The notes below the pieces were generated by a model that was not told the origin of the DNA, made no database searches, and was given only the letters and a program-made list of their open reading frames with translations. This document shows, in pieces, positions 1 through 10,423 of a stretch of 64,000 nucleotides of DNA. A program made the translations under genes and the position numbers. The first letter of the stretch is position 1, and each line of letters begins with the position of its first letter. The stretch covers positions 2,232,001-2,296,000 of the forward strand of contig JAPEIS010000002.1 in NCBI GenBank assembly GCA_029531795.1, written 5' to 3'. This DNA is from Sclerotinia nivalis (lineage: Eukaryota; Ascomycota; Leotiomycetes; Helotiales; Sclerotiniaceae).

Positions 1-593
1 TCTTTGAGAAGTGGCTGGATTTCATTAAGGCTAGCCACAAGGTATTGATCCTGAATGACTCTCTCGGCTTGACTTACAGGCGTCGTCGATTCACTAGCCG
101 AACTAACAGGTGGAGTTTCGACGGCAGCGACAGCAGCAGGAACCGAACAAACACATGGTAATACGCAAATAGTATTTTCTTCTCTCAAGCTCTTGGCCAT
201 CCTCTGCAAAATATCATTAGCCTTTCTTTCGAATTCCCGACCTTCCAAAAGATTCATAGTATGCAATTTTTGAAGTTTCCTGTAAGATTTGCCGCTCTTC
301 CTGTACAATTCGTGTTCAAGCACGTCTCGTCTTCGCGTATAATCCATCTCGACTTCCTGGAATTTTTGCACGTATTTCTTATTGATGAGATTGATTTCCG
401 CTTCTTGATCTGAATCCAAGATGGCCAGAGCACGACGCTTTTGATCTTCCAATTGTGCCACATGGCTATTGTGTTCTCGTAGGTTTTCTTGATCCGTCAA
501 GTGATTGATGTTGTTGGCGGCCTTTGCTTCGCGTTCGTTAAATTCTTGCGCGAGAAGTTGCATTTCCCATTGGAATGGATTTGTGTTTTCCAT
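1..593 (-). CDS. Coiled-coil protein, C-terminal part cut off by window edge
   Basis: An open frame runs from an ATG at 593 off the left edge for 197 codons without a stop. The first 125 or so residues are strongly charged, rich in Glu, Lys, Gln and Arg with heptad-like spacing of Leu, which suggests a long coiled coil. After that comes a short Ala/Val/Pro/Ser-rich stretch containing two nearby cysteines. No catalytic motif or signal peptide is visible. I do not recognise the family. Codon use looks like real coding DNA, and the frame contains no stop where competing frames are broken. The start is the first ATG in frame and is followed by an acidic, soluble N-terminus. Introns could exist beyond the window. 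Confidence 0.65.
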   Translation of the reverse strand, partial: MENTNPFQWEMQLLAQEFNEREAKAANNINHLTDQENLREHNSHVAQLEDQKRRALAILDSDQEAEINLINKKYVQKFQEVEMDYTRRRDVLEHELYRKSGKSYRKLQKLHTMNLLEGREFERKANDILQRMAKSLREENTICVLPCVCSVPAAVAAVETPPVSSASESTTPVSQAERVIQDQYLVASLNEIQPLLK

Positions 594-1773
594 CGTGGGC
601 TTGACTTTGTTAATTTGATCCATCGTGGAAGAAAGGATGAAAGGATGAAATCAGATGGGGAAAAGGTTGAGTTGAGATGGTAGCAAAAAGCTACTAGAGA
701 GTGCGCGGTTTGTTTCTTAGGAGGGAGTGCCTCAACAATTGGAGAATGCAAAGACACTGAGATGGTAAGGAGGAAGGAAGTACGTAATTGAGAAAAGGAA
801 GCAACTGGCTTGAAGAAAACCGAACTATGGAAAATGTTGTGATCAAATCGATCTTAAAGTTTTGTTTTGGATTGTAAGATGCAAGAAAAAGATTATCGTG
901 GGAGGTTTGCTGTGTTGTATAATATTTACACGAGGGAAGTGCCTCAAAAATCTCTTCTATCATGGCGTCATTTTTAATTCGACCACTCATTCCATCTGAT
1001 CGTTCTATTGGTAAGGCTGAACTTCAAGATGGGATTGAAGTAGAGTGAATCTTGGGAAACAATCAGGTAAATCTCCGAGGTCCTTGTATTGACCTAGGGT
1101 CTGACTTCTATTGACTTCCTTCCATTCGTTGAACTTCCCTAATTCCGCGATATGCCATCTGCCATCTCCCATCCCATCATTTTATAGCTTTCCAAATGAG
1201 ATCTATATATGCAAATAGACCCCTATTAAAGCTCATAGCTAGGTATTTTAAACTGAAGGATGAATGAACCGCTGGAGACTTTTGACTTGAACCCAAGTCT
1301 TCAAGGTGACCATTGCGGAAACATTATTGTTCTTATCAAATGTTATTGAATTATATCCACCAGCGATGATAAACGCAAGACTCGCATTGGCTTTTAACCT
1401 CCAGCCCGATTTTTCAGGCATTCTGAGAGCATCAATTCATCTGCGAATCCTGATTTAGAGAGCTGCTCTTGTATTCACATACCGCCTTCTCAATGTCTTT
1501 CTCACAGTCATTTGTCTGACAACAGCTTCACTGGTATGATTTCTAGATCGAATTCTTCAATCCTCATAGCTCATCCTGACAATTTTGAATGGCAAATCCT
1601 GCTCCGTTTCCTCGTCAAATCCAACTGCCGGTACAACCCTCGCCTTCCTACAACATCGTAGAGTTAGCAACTATCTATCAAGCAAAGATCGAAGTAAAAT
1701 CAACACCCAACGCTCTTCAAAAGAGCAAAACCCAGTCCCGGGAAAACCAAGCTAGAGAAACTTCCATATAAAC
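594..1773. other. Intergenic, no gene seen
   Basis: This is the 5' region of the coiled-coil gene and the 3' flank of the DUF7730-like gene. Only short unsupported open frames occur. No RNA gene or repeat was recognised. Confidence 0.5.
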
Positions 1774-3152
1774 TCACCCAACATCAAACCCCCTCCCCAC
1801 TTCATAAGCCCTCGCCTTACCTCTCCCCCGCGCCTCCTTCGTCAGCTCCCTTAATCTAACCTCAAAACCATCTTCACCAAGCCCCCCAACCATCTTCAGT
1901 GGTTGCAACAATCTCAATTCATGACTCCAAGCCGGTATCTTCCTTGGCCAGATAATTGTCGCTTGGAGATTTTTGAGTGATTTCATGGAGCCGATTATCA
2001 TCCATGTGCGTTCCCAGCGGGGAACATTGTTGCAGGAGGATTCGTTGAATACTGATTGTGGGGTTAGTGGCCAGGAAAATAGAATATAAGGAAAGGGGAA
2101 GTGAGAATACTGATGAGTTGGGTAGGGAAGAAAACAGGGAAAATAGACGTGGGGAGTGTTGAATCAAAGAATCTATTGTGCTTACGAGAGGAGGTGTCAA
2201 AGGAAAAGGAGAGTGTTACGGAGGTGATCGAATCGAAGCGCCGGGGAAGGATTTCGTTGCTAAAGGAGATAAGCGATTCCATGCTGTCGAAATCGAAGGT
2301 GTTGGTTGAGTAGAGGACGGTGGCCGTTTCAGAGTATCTAGATTCTGTTAGTTTTTTTTTTTTTTTTGGCTTTATTTCACTCTTCCAATAATATTCCGAT
2401 ATATGACCAAAGTAAGGAAAGAATGAAATATCACCGAGACATGGAGGATAATTTCGAGAAACATATGAAATACAAACATACACCCGTCTACAAACCTGCA
2501 GTAACTGAATCAACCCTCCGCTCCCATCCCCAACTCTCTCATGCACCCCACTACCCCCAAGAATCTTCACACCCCTACACCCCGCAATCATGCACGCATC
2601 TTCTTCCCTCATATCCCCGCCATCCGAGTTTCTCCCATCACATTTGCAAACAACATGGCCCAACTTAGTTTTCCTCCTCACAATATGTAACACCCTCTTC
2701 CCAAGCACCCACTCATAAATCTCTATCCTCACCTCCCTCGGCAACATACCAAAAAACCTACTTCCTCCCTGACCAAAAAACTTCCTCTCCACATGTTCCG
2801 ACCCATTCCCCACCCCATCCCTCTCCTCAACTTCAAATCCCATCCCAAAAACCCCCAGTCCATACCCCTCCCTCGGCGTCAACGGCCTCTCCTTCCTCTT
2901 CACTCTCTCGCTAACAGGCGCTTCTGGTACATAGGACCTGCTCGCCTTCCCCGTAAACCTATTTTGCTCATACGGTCTCTTTATTGCATTATACGGTTTA
3001 CTGGGCGAATTATCCGAAGAACGGGAGCCGGGAAGTGCATCAAGAGCTTTTTGTATGAGATGAGAAGAAAGACGACGACGCTCTGGGCCCCAAAGGTGGT
3101 GCCTGGAGGGCGGTAGAAAATCGCGCGGTTTTGTGGACATTGTTGTGTTCAT
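1774..3152 (-). CDS. DUF7730/F-box-like domain protein
   Basis: Three exons (3152-2482, 2337-2186, 2051-1774) give 366 residues. Intron 1 has a GTATGT donor and a CTAG acceptor, with a long T run just before the acceptor. Intron 2 has a GTAAGC donor and a CAG acceptor. Residues 1-130 are basic, Ser/Pro-rich and probably disordered. At about 133-151 there is an F-box-like motif, FFGMLPREVRIEIYEWVLG. It is followed, across the first splice, by a segment reading VYSETATVLYSTNTFDF (about 224-240). This pairing of an LPxEvRxxIY motif with a 'lLYstNtF' motif is typical of the fungal DUF7730 (2EXR/F-box-like) group, of unknown biochemical role. The third exon supplies the expected W-rich, Leu-rich C-terminal half. 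The join across intron 1 restores the motif exactly, which supports the model. Function beyond possible protein-protein interaction is unknown. Confidence 0.8.
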
Positions 3153-3860
3153 GAATTTATATCGTTCTTGGGATATAGTATTGCTGGGAAATTCACAGAA
3201 ATTTGGGTATGAAAATTACTTCAGAAGGCAGAGTAAGATGTTGTGTATATTAGATGTAATATTAATAGATCAAGTGAACTTGGTGCCAAGTAAATCATTT
3301 CATTTGTTCGGAGGGTAAATCGGCACCGGATTCTATTTTTCTCATCGAAGGAAGGAATGTAACCTTACATGGACGAATCATTCCTTGACATAGACCCAGG
3401 GATAAGCGCATCATCTCACTCATTCAGACTCATTGTACGTCAAAGCGTACAATAACTCACCGCTGGGATCATAATAAGTCATTGGTTAGCTGACATACAT
3501 CGAGTATACATATTCGTGCGCGTGACACTTAACATAAGATGAGTCGCCTCTCTCCAGCCTGAGAATTGATGATTCAAATCGATGGTGCTTCATACGATTG
3601 TAAAATATTTGTACCACCAACAAGACGCTGATACAATAAATACGACCGTAAGCTCTAGCCCCAATAGGGAAAGGTGAGTGCGAGATATATACCACGTGAC
3701 TCGCCCGATGCAGGCGTTTCAGGCACGGGAGAGATCAAATAGGGGCACACGATACCACACCAGGTACCTTTCAGCAAGAAGAAACCGAAGCCCAAAGATT
3801 TCAATAGGAATAGTGGAAACATCGATGTAATATAAACTACATAGGTATATCGGGATTCGC
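3153..3860. other. Intergenic, no gene seen
   Basis: Promoter side of the DUF7730-like gene and 3' flank of the metalloreductase gene. Only short frames are present, and none carries a recognisable motif. Confidence 0.5.
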
Positions 3861-6168
3861 TCAAAAACAATACTCTTCCACATGTAAGAAAATGCCGTTT
3901 GCCCCGGTCCCTTTATGCACCGCCCTCTCATCACTCAACCTCGCCGTCGAGTTTCTGACCTTAGCCACCAAACTCTTTCCTCCACAAACCGTTATTGCGG
4001 TTTCTCCTCCTGTGGCTTCTATTGGTCCTCTAATAAACTGACTTATATCGGGTCTTCCACTTAGGTATATTATATCTCTTTCTCCCCTCTTTGGTTTCTC
4101 GCTTGATTTATTTTCTGGTTTCTCGGCGCAGCAACATCCACCACCACCAGCTTGCCGAGATTCCTCAGAGGAGCGGGATATTTGTTGGGTGGTGACGTAG
4201 GATGTTTCATCGGTCTTTTTTTCGTCGGTATATGATTGACGTTTGAGACTTCGGATTGAAATTTCATCGTCCTTTGCTGTTCCACTGGATTGTGGGTTAC
4301 AGCAGCATCCTCCTGCCTCTGTTGTCGTACTAGATGCAATGGATTTGATGGTCATGCCTCCTTCTTTCTCCTCGTTGCTTGGTTGATATCCTGCTCTTCC
4401 TTTTTCCACTTTGGAGCTGGTCATTGATGCTCCATCGTCGCCGGTCACGGCGATTTTCACAGTTAATTGAAAACCCCTCTTGTCTGCAATAGCAAGCGCG
4501 CTTCCTAATCGTTTGGTATAGAACTCGATATGGCTACGTTCGCGGACCACAAGAAGGAACTGAATCCGCTGCGCACATGTTGGTGTGGGATTATGAAGTA
4601 TGGATTCGAGGATGGGGAGGGTATAGGATGCACCAGTAGAAGCGGAGATTAGAAGTATAGTCTCATAAGAGCTCCAATTCTGCAAGTAAAGTCAGTTGAA
4701 CTGTTGGATTTGATGTGAGAAGAGAGAATGCACATACTGGAGGTACACCATAAGGACCGGATACAAATGCCGTCAAGATAGCGGTCTTATCGAGGCTCTG
4801 CATTTTCGATGCATAATTGTGTATCCTTCGTGAAAATCCTTTCTGAGCGCGGATCGCAAGTTGAATTTCATTGCAATGACACTTATTCGATGTCTGATAC
4901 GGACTCGCGATGGTGAAGGGATGAGCTTCGAGTGGGCCGAGCCTCGGGAGCCAGAGGTAGATATGTTGACCTGCTTTCCATGTGAATGGTGCATCTTTGA
5001 TGCTGATTATTGTTATATTGTCACTCAAAGCCTGTAGCTCCGCCTGGTGGCCGATTCGTTGCATTCCTCTGCAAGCTGCTCCAACAACCTTCACTCTGAA
5101 ATTTCTGACAATCAATAAGACACCTCTCAGAACCCAGTCGAATGATACGGCTGCCACAGCAAACCATACATTATACCTAGCATATTCAGGTACATGAATG
5201 TACAGCAGCCACAAGAATACTCCTGCACAAGCAATATGCTGCAACACGAATACTTCATAAGCCATCCTCCTCAATGGACTTAGGGAGCTCAAAAATGTCC
5301 AAAGCAAGAGTCCCCATGCACCCATCCCATATTTCACCATCGGCATAAGACTTAGCTCAAAAGCGACAAAGTCTGCTCGGACCCATTCCCGGAAGAAGAA
5401 GGCACCATGAACCGTAACAGTAAATAGTAGAGTCCTCGAAACCCAGCGATGGAACCAGTTTAATCTTTCATGAGAACTCCCAATCAAAGCGCCAATGACA
5501 TTCGACTTGGAAGAAAGTAGATAGATGAGTGGGACTTGTGTAACGGAGATCCACGCGCCGCGAAATCCAATGCGTTCGTAGTAGTAGGCATCTTTTATAG
5601 TGACATCATATGTCATCATGAAGATCAAGATTGCCCAATAGCAAAGGAGAAGGATAGTACGGCCTGACGAGGGAGGGGATAGCCATGAAAGATAAGGATT
5701 TGAGATGTGAATTTGTGGATATGATAATTCTCGAAAAATAGCCGTAACTGTTGCGTACATCTCCTGAAGGCGATTACTAGGTTTGGTTGGATATCTCAGA
5801 GAACCTGCCTGGCTTCTCCGAAGTCTATTGAGGTATGTTAGTGATCTGAAGCTATATCATTACCATCACATAGAAAAGAGACAAACTTCGCCTCTCCCTG
5901 TCTCATGCATCGAACTTTCGAACAAGAGACATACAAAGTCGACTTCCAAACCACCAATCACAACGCGCTTCCTAAATCCAAAGAAGAAAAAAATCACTAA
6001 CCTATCCCAATCCCTCCATTTCTCAAACCCCCTACACAACAACACTGCACCCACAAACCCAGCAATAATATACCAATACCCTAAAGCCAGTTTTTGATTA
6101 TACGGCTTAAACATTCCATTCGAACTCATATCCATACCACCACTCATCCCACTCATAAGTGCGTCCAT
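3861..6168 (-). CDS. Ferric/cupric reductase, FRE-like transmembrane flavocytochrome
   Basis: Three exons (6168-6002, 5824-4738, 4679-3861) give 690 residues. The family passes electrons from NADPH through FAD and two hemes across a membrane to reduce Fe(III) or Cu(II). The membrane domain shows both bis-heme pairs with the usual 13-residue spacing: His181/His195 and His252/His266. The FAD-binding motif HPFTIAS lies at about 357-363. The NADPH-binding half spans the second intron (GVPP-NWSSYETILLISASTGAS) and ends with a CGGKS segment near 650 and an aromatic/Cys tail, as in fungal FRE proteins. The N-terminus is short and methionine-rich (MSGMSGGMDM within the first 14 residues). An insert in the NADPH domain holds two Gly-Gly-Cys-Cys-Cys clusters, near 543 and 600. 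The gene is transcribed divergently from the BIM1-like gene. Substrate metal and location (plasma membrane or vacuole) are not settled by sequence. Confidence 0.9.
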
Positions 6169-6785
6169 CTTGTCTTAGGATATATTTCCCCAAAAATTTC
6201 GTAAAATCGTAAATGTCGTAGCCTTTCCGGCTTCCGAACCAGCGGAAAATCCCTCCTTAGCGGAAGTCGACTCCTTTTCCTGATGATGAGGCGAGACGAG
6301 GGTATGTTGATAAATGATTACCCCACTATCGTATCGTAATGGACTCTAAAAGCTCGAACCGATGCAGTACTGGTAGGATCTCGATATCCCCAACACCTCT
6401 CTTGCTACCATTCAACCCAGTAAATCGTAATTCTTCCCTCTTTCTCCGACAAAAGTCTCGTTGGTGATAATAATGCAACTATGCAGCAAAAGTCACAATT
6501 CCTTCTTTACTTCCTTGACTCTTCCTTCCCTTCCCTTCCCTTTCCTTTCTTATTTATCGCAATCTCAGGTAATTTTCCAACTCGAACATTCACAATAAAA
6601 TAAAATAAATTAGAATTACTGTAACCAAAAGAGAGATCAAACAATCTTTCACCGTTTATCAGATTCAGTATTTGCTATTTACGATTTACTAAAGAGGAAC
6701 CACCATCATATGTATGCCAAGCGTCTAAAGTCGCCTATGACCCTTGTCAAGTGGCTTGAAATGTGCTCAATTGCGCTCGTTTATC

Positions 6786-7410
6786 TTGCTCGTTGAAGAA
6801 GGGAGGGAAACCCCCACTTGAAACACGTCTGATCACCCCATAGGATCGTCAATAGAATTGGCAACGAGGAAGGAAGAAAAAACTTGCTCAATTGAATAAT
6901 ACCTACCGAGTATTGATTGGTGAGATATGGAAAGATCTCCGAGGTGATGAATCGGGGGATGGGATTTATAATTTTATGGGGAAATGGAATGAGAAATGGT
7001 GAGATCGTAAAGAGGCACAAGATGACGATGATGATAAGCTCAAGGGAACGGATAAGCTTACGGAACAAATACCCTAGTTCATTTGTTAAGCATCATGGCT
7101 TGAGCATGGGCAATGGGCTCTGATGCGGAAACTAGGTAGGAAGTAACCACCCGGAGAAACACGCCTATCCGGATAGTGGCATAGCTACAGAGGTTATATC
7201 TTGGCAAGGGTCCATTCAGTAGGTACTCTACGGAGTAATAAGCAAGATATTCATTCCTTCAGTGTGGCTCGAGCATCGTATCGTCCTAGCCTCCTAGCCT
7301 CCTAGCTTCCTAGCTTCCTAGCCTCCTAGGACCTTGACGGTATTTGAGCAATTTTTCAATACCTATCCTATCCAACAATGTGCTCGAAAGAAGATTAAAT
7401 AACTTGCTCA
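6786..7410. promoter_or_regulatory. Cluster of four TTGCTCR elements (copper-response-like)
   Basis: TTGCTCG lies at 6786-6792 (+). TTGCTCA lies at 6884-6890 (+), at 7345-7351 (on the minus strand) and at 7404-7410 (+). Two of them sit in the identical ten bases AACTTGCTCA. The yeast copper-starvation factor Mac1 binds TTTGC(T/G)C(A/G), so these match seven of its eight positions. About 0.3 would be expected by chance in this length. Function is inferred only. Confidence 0.4.
7285..7330. repeat. 8-bp tandem array, CCTAGCCT-like
   Basis: Six tandem units of eight bases, CCTAGCCT or CCTAGCTT, the last diverged (CCTAGG...). It lies about 250 bases upstream of the BIM1-like ATG. Confidence 0.85.
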
Positions 7411-7576
7411 CCCCCAGCAATTAAATTGTTGTAAATTGGTTTTTATTATTTAGCCTTCAATCTACCTGTCTGTACCTTTCTCAACTACAAAGAACTTTCA
7501 TTCCTCTTGGCCTTTCCATCTTTCGACCGTCCAACAACCCAATTCTTCCAAAGTTAACAAAGAAAACTTCCCTACA

Positions 7577-8461
7577 ATGGCGCGTCTTGCAGCTCTTTTC
7601 GGTCTTGTTACCGTCGTCTCCCAATGCTCTGCACATTTCCTCTTGCACTATCCCGCAACCTGTAAGTTCCATGAATTCAGATATCGACGTAAGAAGGAAA
7701 AAGAAAAGAAAGCTAATGTTCCTCTAGATGGTTTCAACGATGCTGCAGAAGGAACAGCTCCTTGCGGCGGATTCTCCGTTGCTTATGATCGCAATGTCAC
7801 ATCTTTCCACGTCGATGGAGATTCAATTTCAATGTTGGTTACGTCCTAAAAATGTGTGTATGCTTTGTACCAAGATCAATTCTAATATATTTGGAAACAG
7901 GACCACCACTCACCCATCTACAACATGGTTGTTCCGAGCAATGGTGGGAGATGACACCGCCGCTGCAAACTGGACCGACCTCATTCCCACTGTCCAACAA
8001 TCTGGTCTCGGCGATTTCTGCCAACCAACTGTGACCGTTCCCTCCACATTCGCCGGAAACAACGGTGTCGTAAATGTTGTCGCAGATGGCCCAGATGGTA
8101 TACAAACCCCTCTACCCAAGCCTTGGATTCTATATTTCTTTCCATAAACTAACCCATATCTCTTTCTCTAGGACTTCTCTACCAATGCGCCGCCGTATCA
8201 TTCGTTCAGGGAGCTGCAACCGCCGTTCCTACCACATGCAAGAACGGAACCGGTGTATCGGCAAGTTACGCTGCTGACACAGCCCTCTCCAGCCTCCCGG
8301 CCTCCGCGACTGCGACCGCATCCTCGAGTGGAACAGCTGCTGCATCAAGTTCTAGTGCGGCTGGAGCTTTGACTGTCGGACCTATGCAATATGGTGCTAT
8401 CGGATCCTTGGTGTGGGTTGGAAGTGTCGGTGTTGCAAGTTTTGCTGCATTTTTGTTGTAA
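7577..8461 (+). CDS. BIM1-like (X325/LPMO-like) secreted copper-binding protein, GPI-anchor type
   Basis: Four exons (7577-7661, 7728-7842, 7901-8097, 8172-8461) give 228 residues. A signal peptide ends at Ala19, so the mature protein begins with His20 (HFLLHYPAT). This is the copper 'histidine brace' N-terminus typical of the X325/BIM1-like family. Other family features are APCGGF, a FHVDGDS segment, a TTWLFRA block and SGLGDFC, with a Ser/Ala-rich linker and a hydrophobic C-terminal tail fitting a GPI-anchor signal. Family members bind copper and, in Cryptococcus, BIM1 helps copper uptake. Introns 1 and 3 have canonical donors (GTAAGT, GTATAC). The second intron is odd: only a GTCCTA donor at 7843 keeps the frame, because an in-frame TAA follows at once. 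The divergent neighbour is a metalloreductase. The family call is firm, but the exon 2/3 junction is uncertain. Confidence 0.82.
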
Positions 8462-9123
8462 ATCATGGATTGGATGTATTATGAATAATGAAGGAACAAA
8501 TGCAAAGGAGATACCACGTACATAGAAACATACTCCGAAATAATTGAGATCAAATAAACTAATTGATAATCACTGGCATAATGTCTTCAATCTGTGAGTC
8601 TGGATGTACCAACCCTTGTCAACATGGTTGGTTACTCACATTTGTGTTACTATAATCTTCAGGGAAGCAAATAATCCTTCCTGCATCCAACGTGGCAAGC
8701 AGGAATCATGACAGCTACTAAAATTAATGCCCGATAATCATGTTGTAGAACAGGAAGTTCTTGAAGCATTACCCCTAGTAGGCCGAGAAAATGCCCGAAT
8801 AAACACAGCATGGCGTCACAACATATGTAGTCAAGGCTGGAGGTTGATGCCAATATTTTGGATTTCTTCACGTGTGCCGTCGGACCGCCGTTTCCCCGTG
8901 GCTAGGACGGTTGTAAATCCTTTGACTCCGCGTCCTGGATGGTAATGCATAAAAGGGCAAAGTCATGATACATCTGGCATGGGTATCGTATGAGTATTCA
9001 TCCATTCCTGGAAAGGCAACAACAGTCATTTGGCAATCTGTCTATGTGTAGTCCGTATATCCTTAGTCAACAGCGCGCCGGCTCGGTTTTCATTATCAAA
9101 ATCTCACTCCAAGTAAATTCATT
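8462..9123. other. Intergenic between convergent genes
   Basis: Joint 3' region of the BIM1-like gene (plus) and the alpha/beta hydrolase gene (minus). No coding or RNA feature recognised. Confidence 0.5.
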
Positions 9124-10423
9124 TCATCGCCATTCGTGCTCGACCTTGATACCCTTGGTGGATTTCCGTCTTGTGCTCGATTCGTACCACTCATTACTCG
9201 ACCACTCCACTATCAATTTCTTGGCCTCTTCAGATAAAGCATAATATCCAGGATTATCTTTTGGGAAAAACATAGCTAGAGAACTATTAGCCCCGAGACG
9301 CCCAAAGCCTTCTTGGAAACTTACTCATATGTGCACTCGTTTCATCCGCAGCCTTGTCGTTAATGGCCTCTCGGAAGAAATTTTTAGCACTGCTTTTGGG
9401 TAGATTGCAAAACGTTCTTTGATTCCCCATCACACTCCCCACCAGGCTCCCATCGGCTTTACTAACTGCCTCCTTGCCCAACCTTGTGTATAAATTTGTC
9501 CAACCGACCCGTAACTCCTTTTGCAAAGTAACCATCCCAGCGACCCTCTTATTCAATTCCTCGCCCTTCATTAGACATCCTACAAACTCAAGATGTGATC
9601 CTACCCATGACCATCCTTCCTGAATTTGATCCTTGTTGAAGTACGCAGCTGCACTTCCGGCAGCTACTGCCCCAGCATACATAGCCAATGTTCCCCATTT
9701 CTTCCACGCAGGTGCTTCTGGAGGCGGTGGTGCTGGTAATGCCGCGACTGGCTTCTTTTCATTTACGGTTTTGTCTACCTCCCTTTCACCCCATATTGCA
9801 CCTGCCAAGCTACTCACTTGCGCAAAAGCCGACGTGGCTGCGTTATAATGGCCCTCTGCACCATGAGCAACAACACCTGGTGATATGCCCAAGTAAGGAG
9901 TATCGAATGCCAGAACGCCCTGAATAAACGGAAACATAAAAGCATTCAATGCATCTGTGGTTTCCTTCGAATCTAGCACTTTATCGGATGTGATTGCCAG
10001 TACTGTATCCACAGCAACGATTCCTCCCATAGAATGACCAATGAGTATTGTGCGGACAGAAGGGTCGACAGTTGGAGAAGGTGTTGCATTTTTGACTTCT
10101 ATGTCAATTATCTTTTCTTGAAGCCTGTAATAGAACCAGTTAACTTCAGGTTCAATGATAACTCCACGGGGTGCGGTACCAATCTCTGAATCTGCTCACA
10201 CATTCTCCCAAATCACCTCGAGTTTCATACTTTGGGTATGTGATTGCGCGAACATTGACTTTTGGAAGGCTATGGCTAACGAGTGCTCGAAGATGTTCAG
10301 GAAACGACCCAAAAGTATCGTCTCCTCCTTTGAACCTTTTTCAAAGATCAGTATGTGTAACATCTAAAGAGCGGGGAGAAAAGCTTACCCATGGATAAAG
10401 CAAAGAAGCAAAGTCTTCTTCAT
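9124..10423 (-). CDS. Alpha/beta hydrolase (DUF676/lipase-like)
   Basis: Four exons (10423-10389, 10335-10180, 10124-9325, 9275-9124) give 380 residues. The first exon codes MKKTLLLCFIHG. After splicing the oxyanion-type motif HGFKGGDDTFGSFPEHL appears at about 11-27. The nucleophile elbow GHSMGG is at 93-98. A Pro/Ala-rich stretch and a short hydrophobic segment (LAMYAGAVAAGSAAAYF) follow the catalytic core, which may tether the protein to a membrane. The last exon supplies a conserved-looking tail (MFFPKDNPGYYALSEEA). Exon joins at W64 (FRDWLQEK) and at HMTMFFP restore the frame exactly. Fungal members of this group are poorly characterised serine hydrolases, and the substrate is unknown. 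It is convergent with the BIM1-like gene. Confidence 0.82.

Larger units (their letters stand above)
6169..7576. promoter_or_regulatory. Shared divergent intergenic region of metalloreductase and BIM1-like gene
   Basis: About 1.4 kb separates the two divergent ATGs and must hold both promoters. It contains a C/T-rich tract near 6510-6550, an AT-rich core near 6590-6620, four TTGCTCR elements (listed separately) and an 8-bp tandem array at 7285-7330. No gene was found inside it. Confidence 0.6.
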
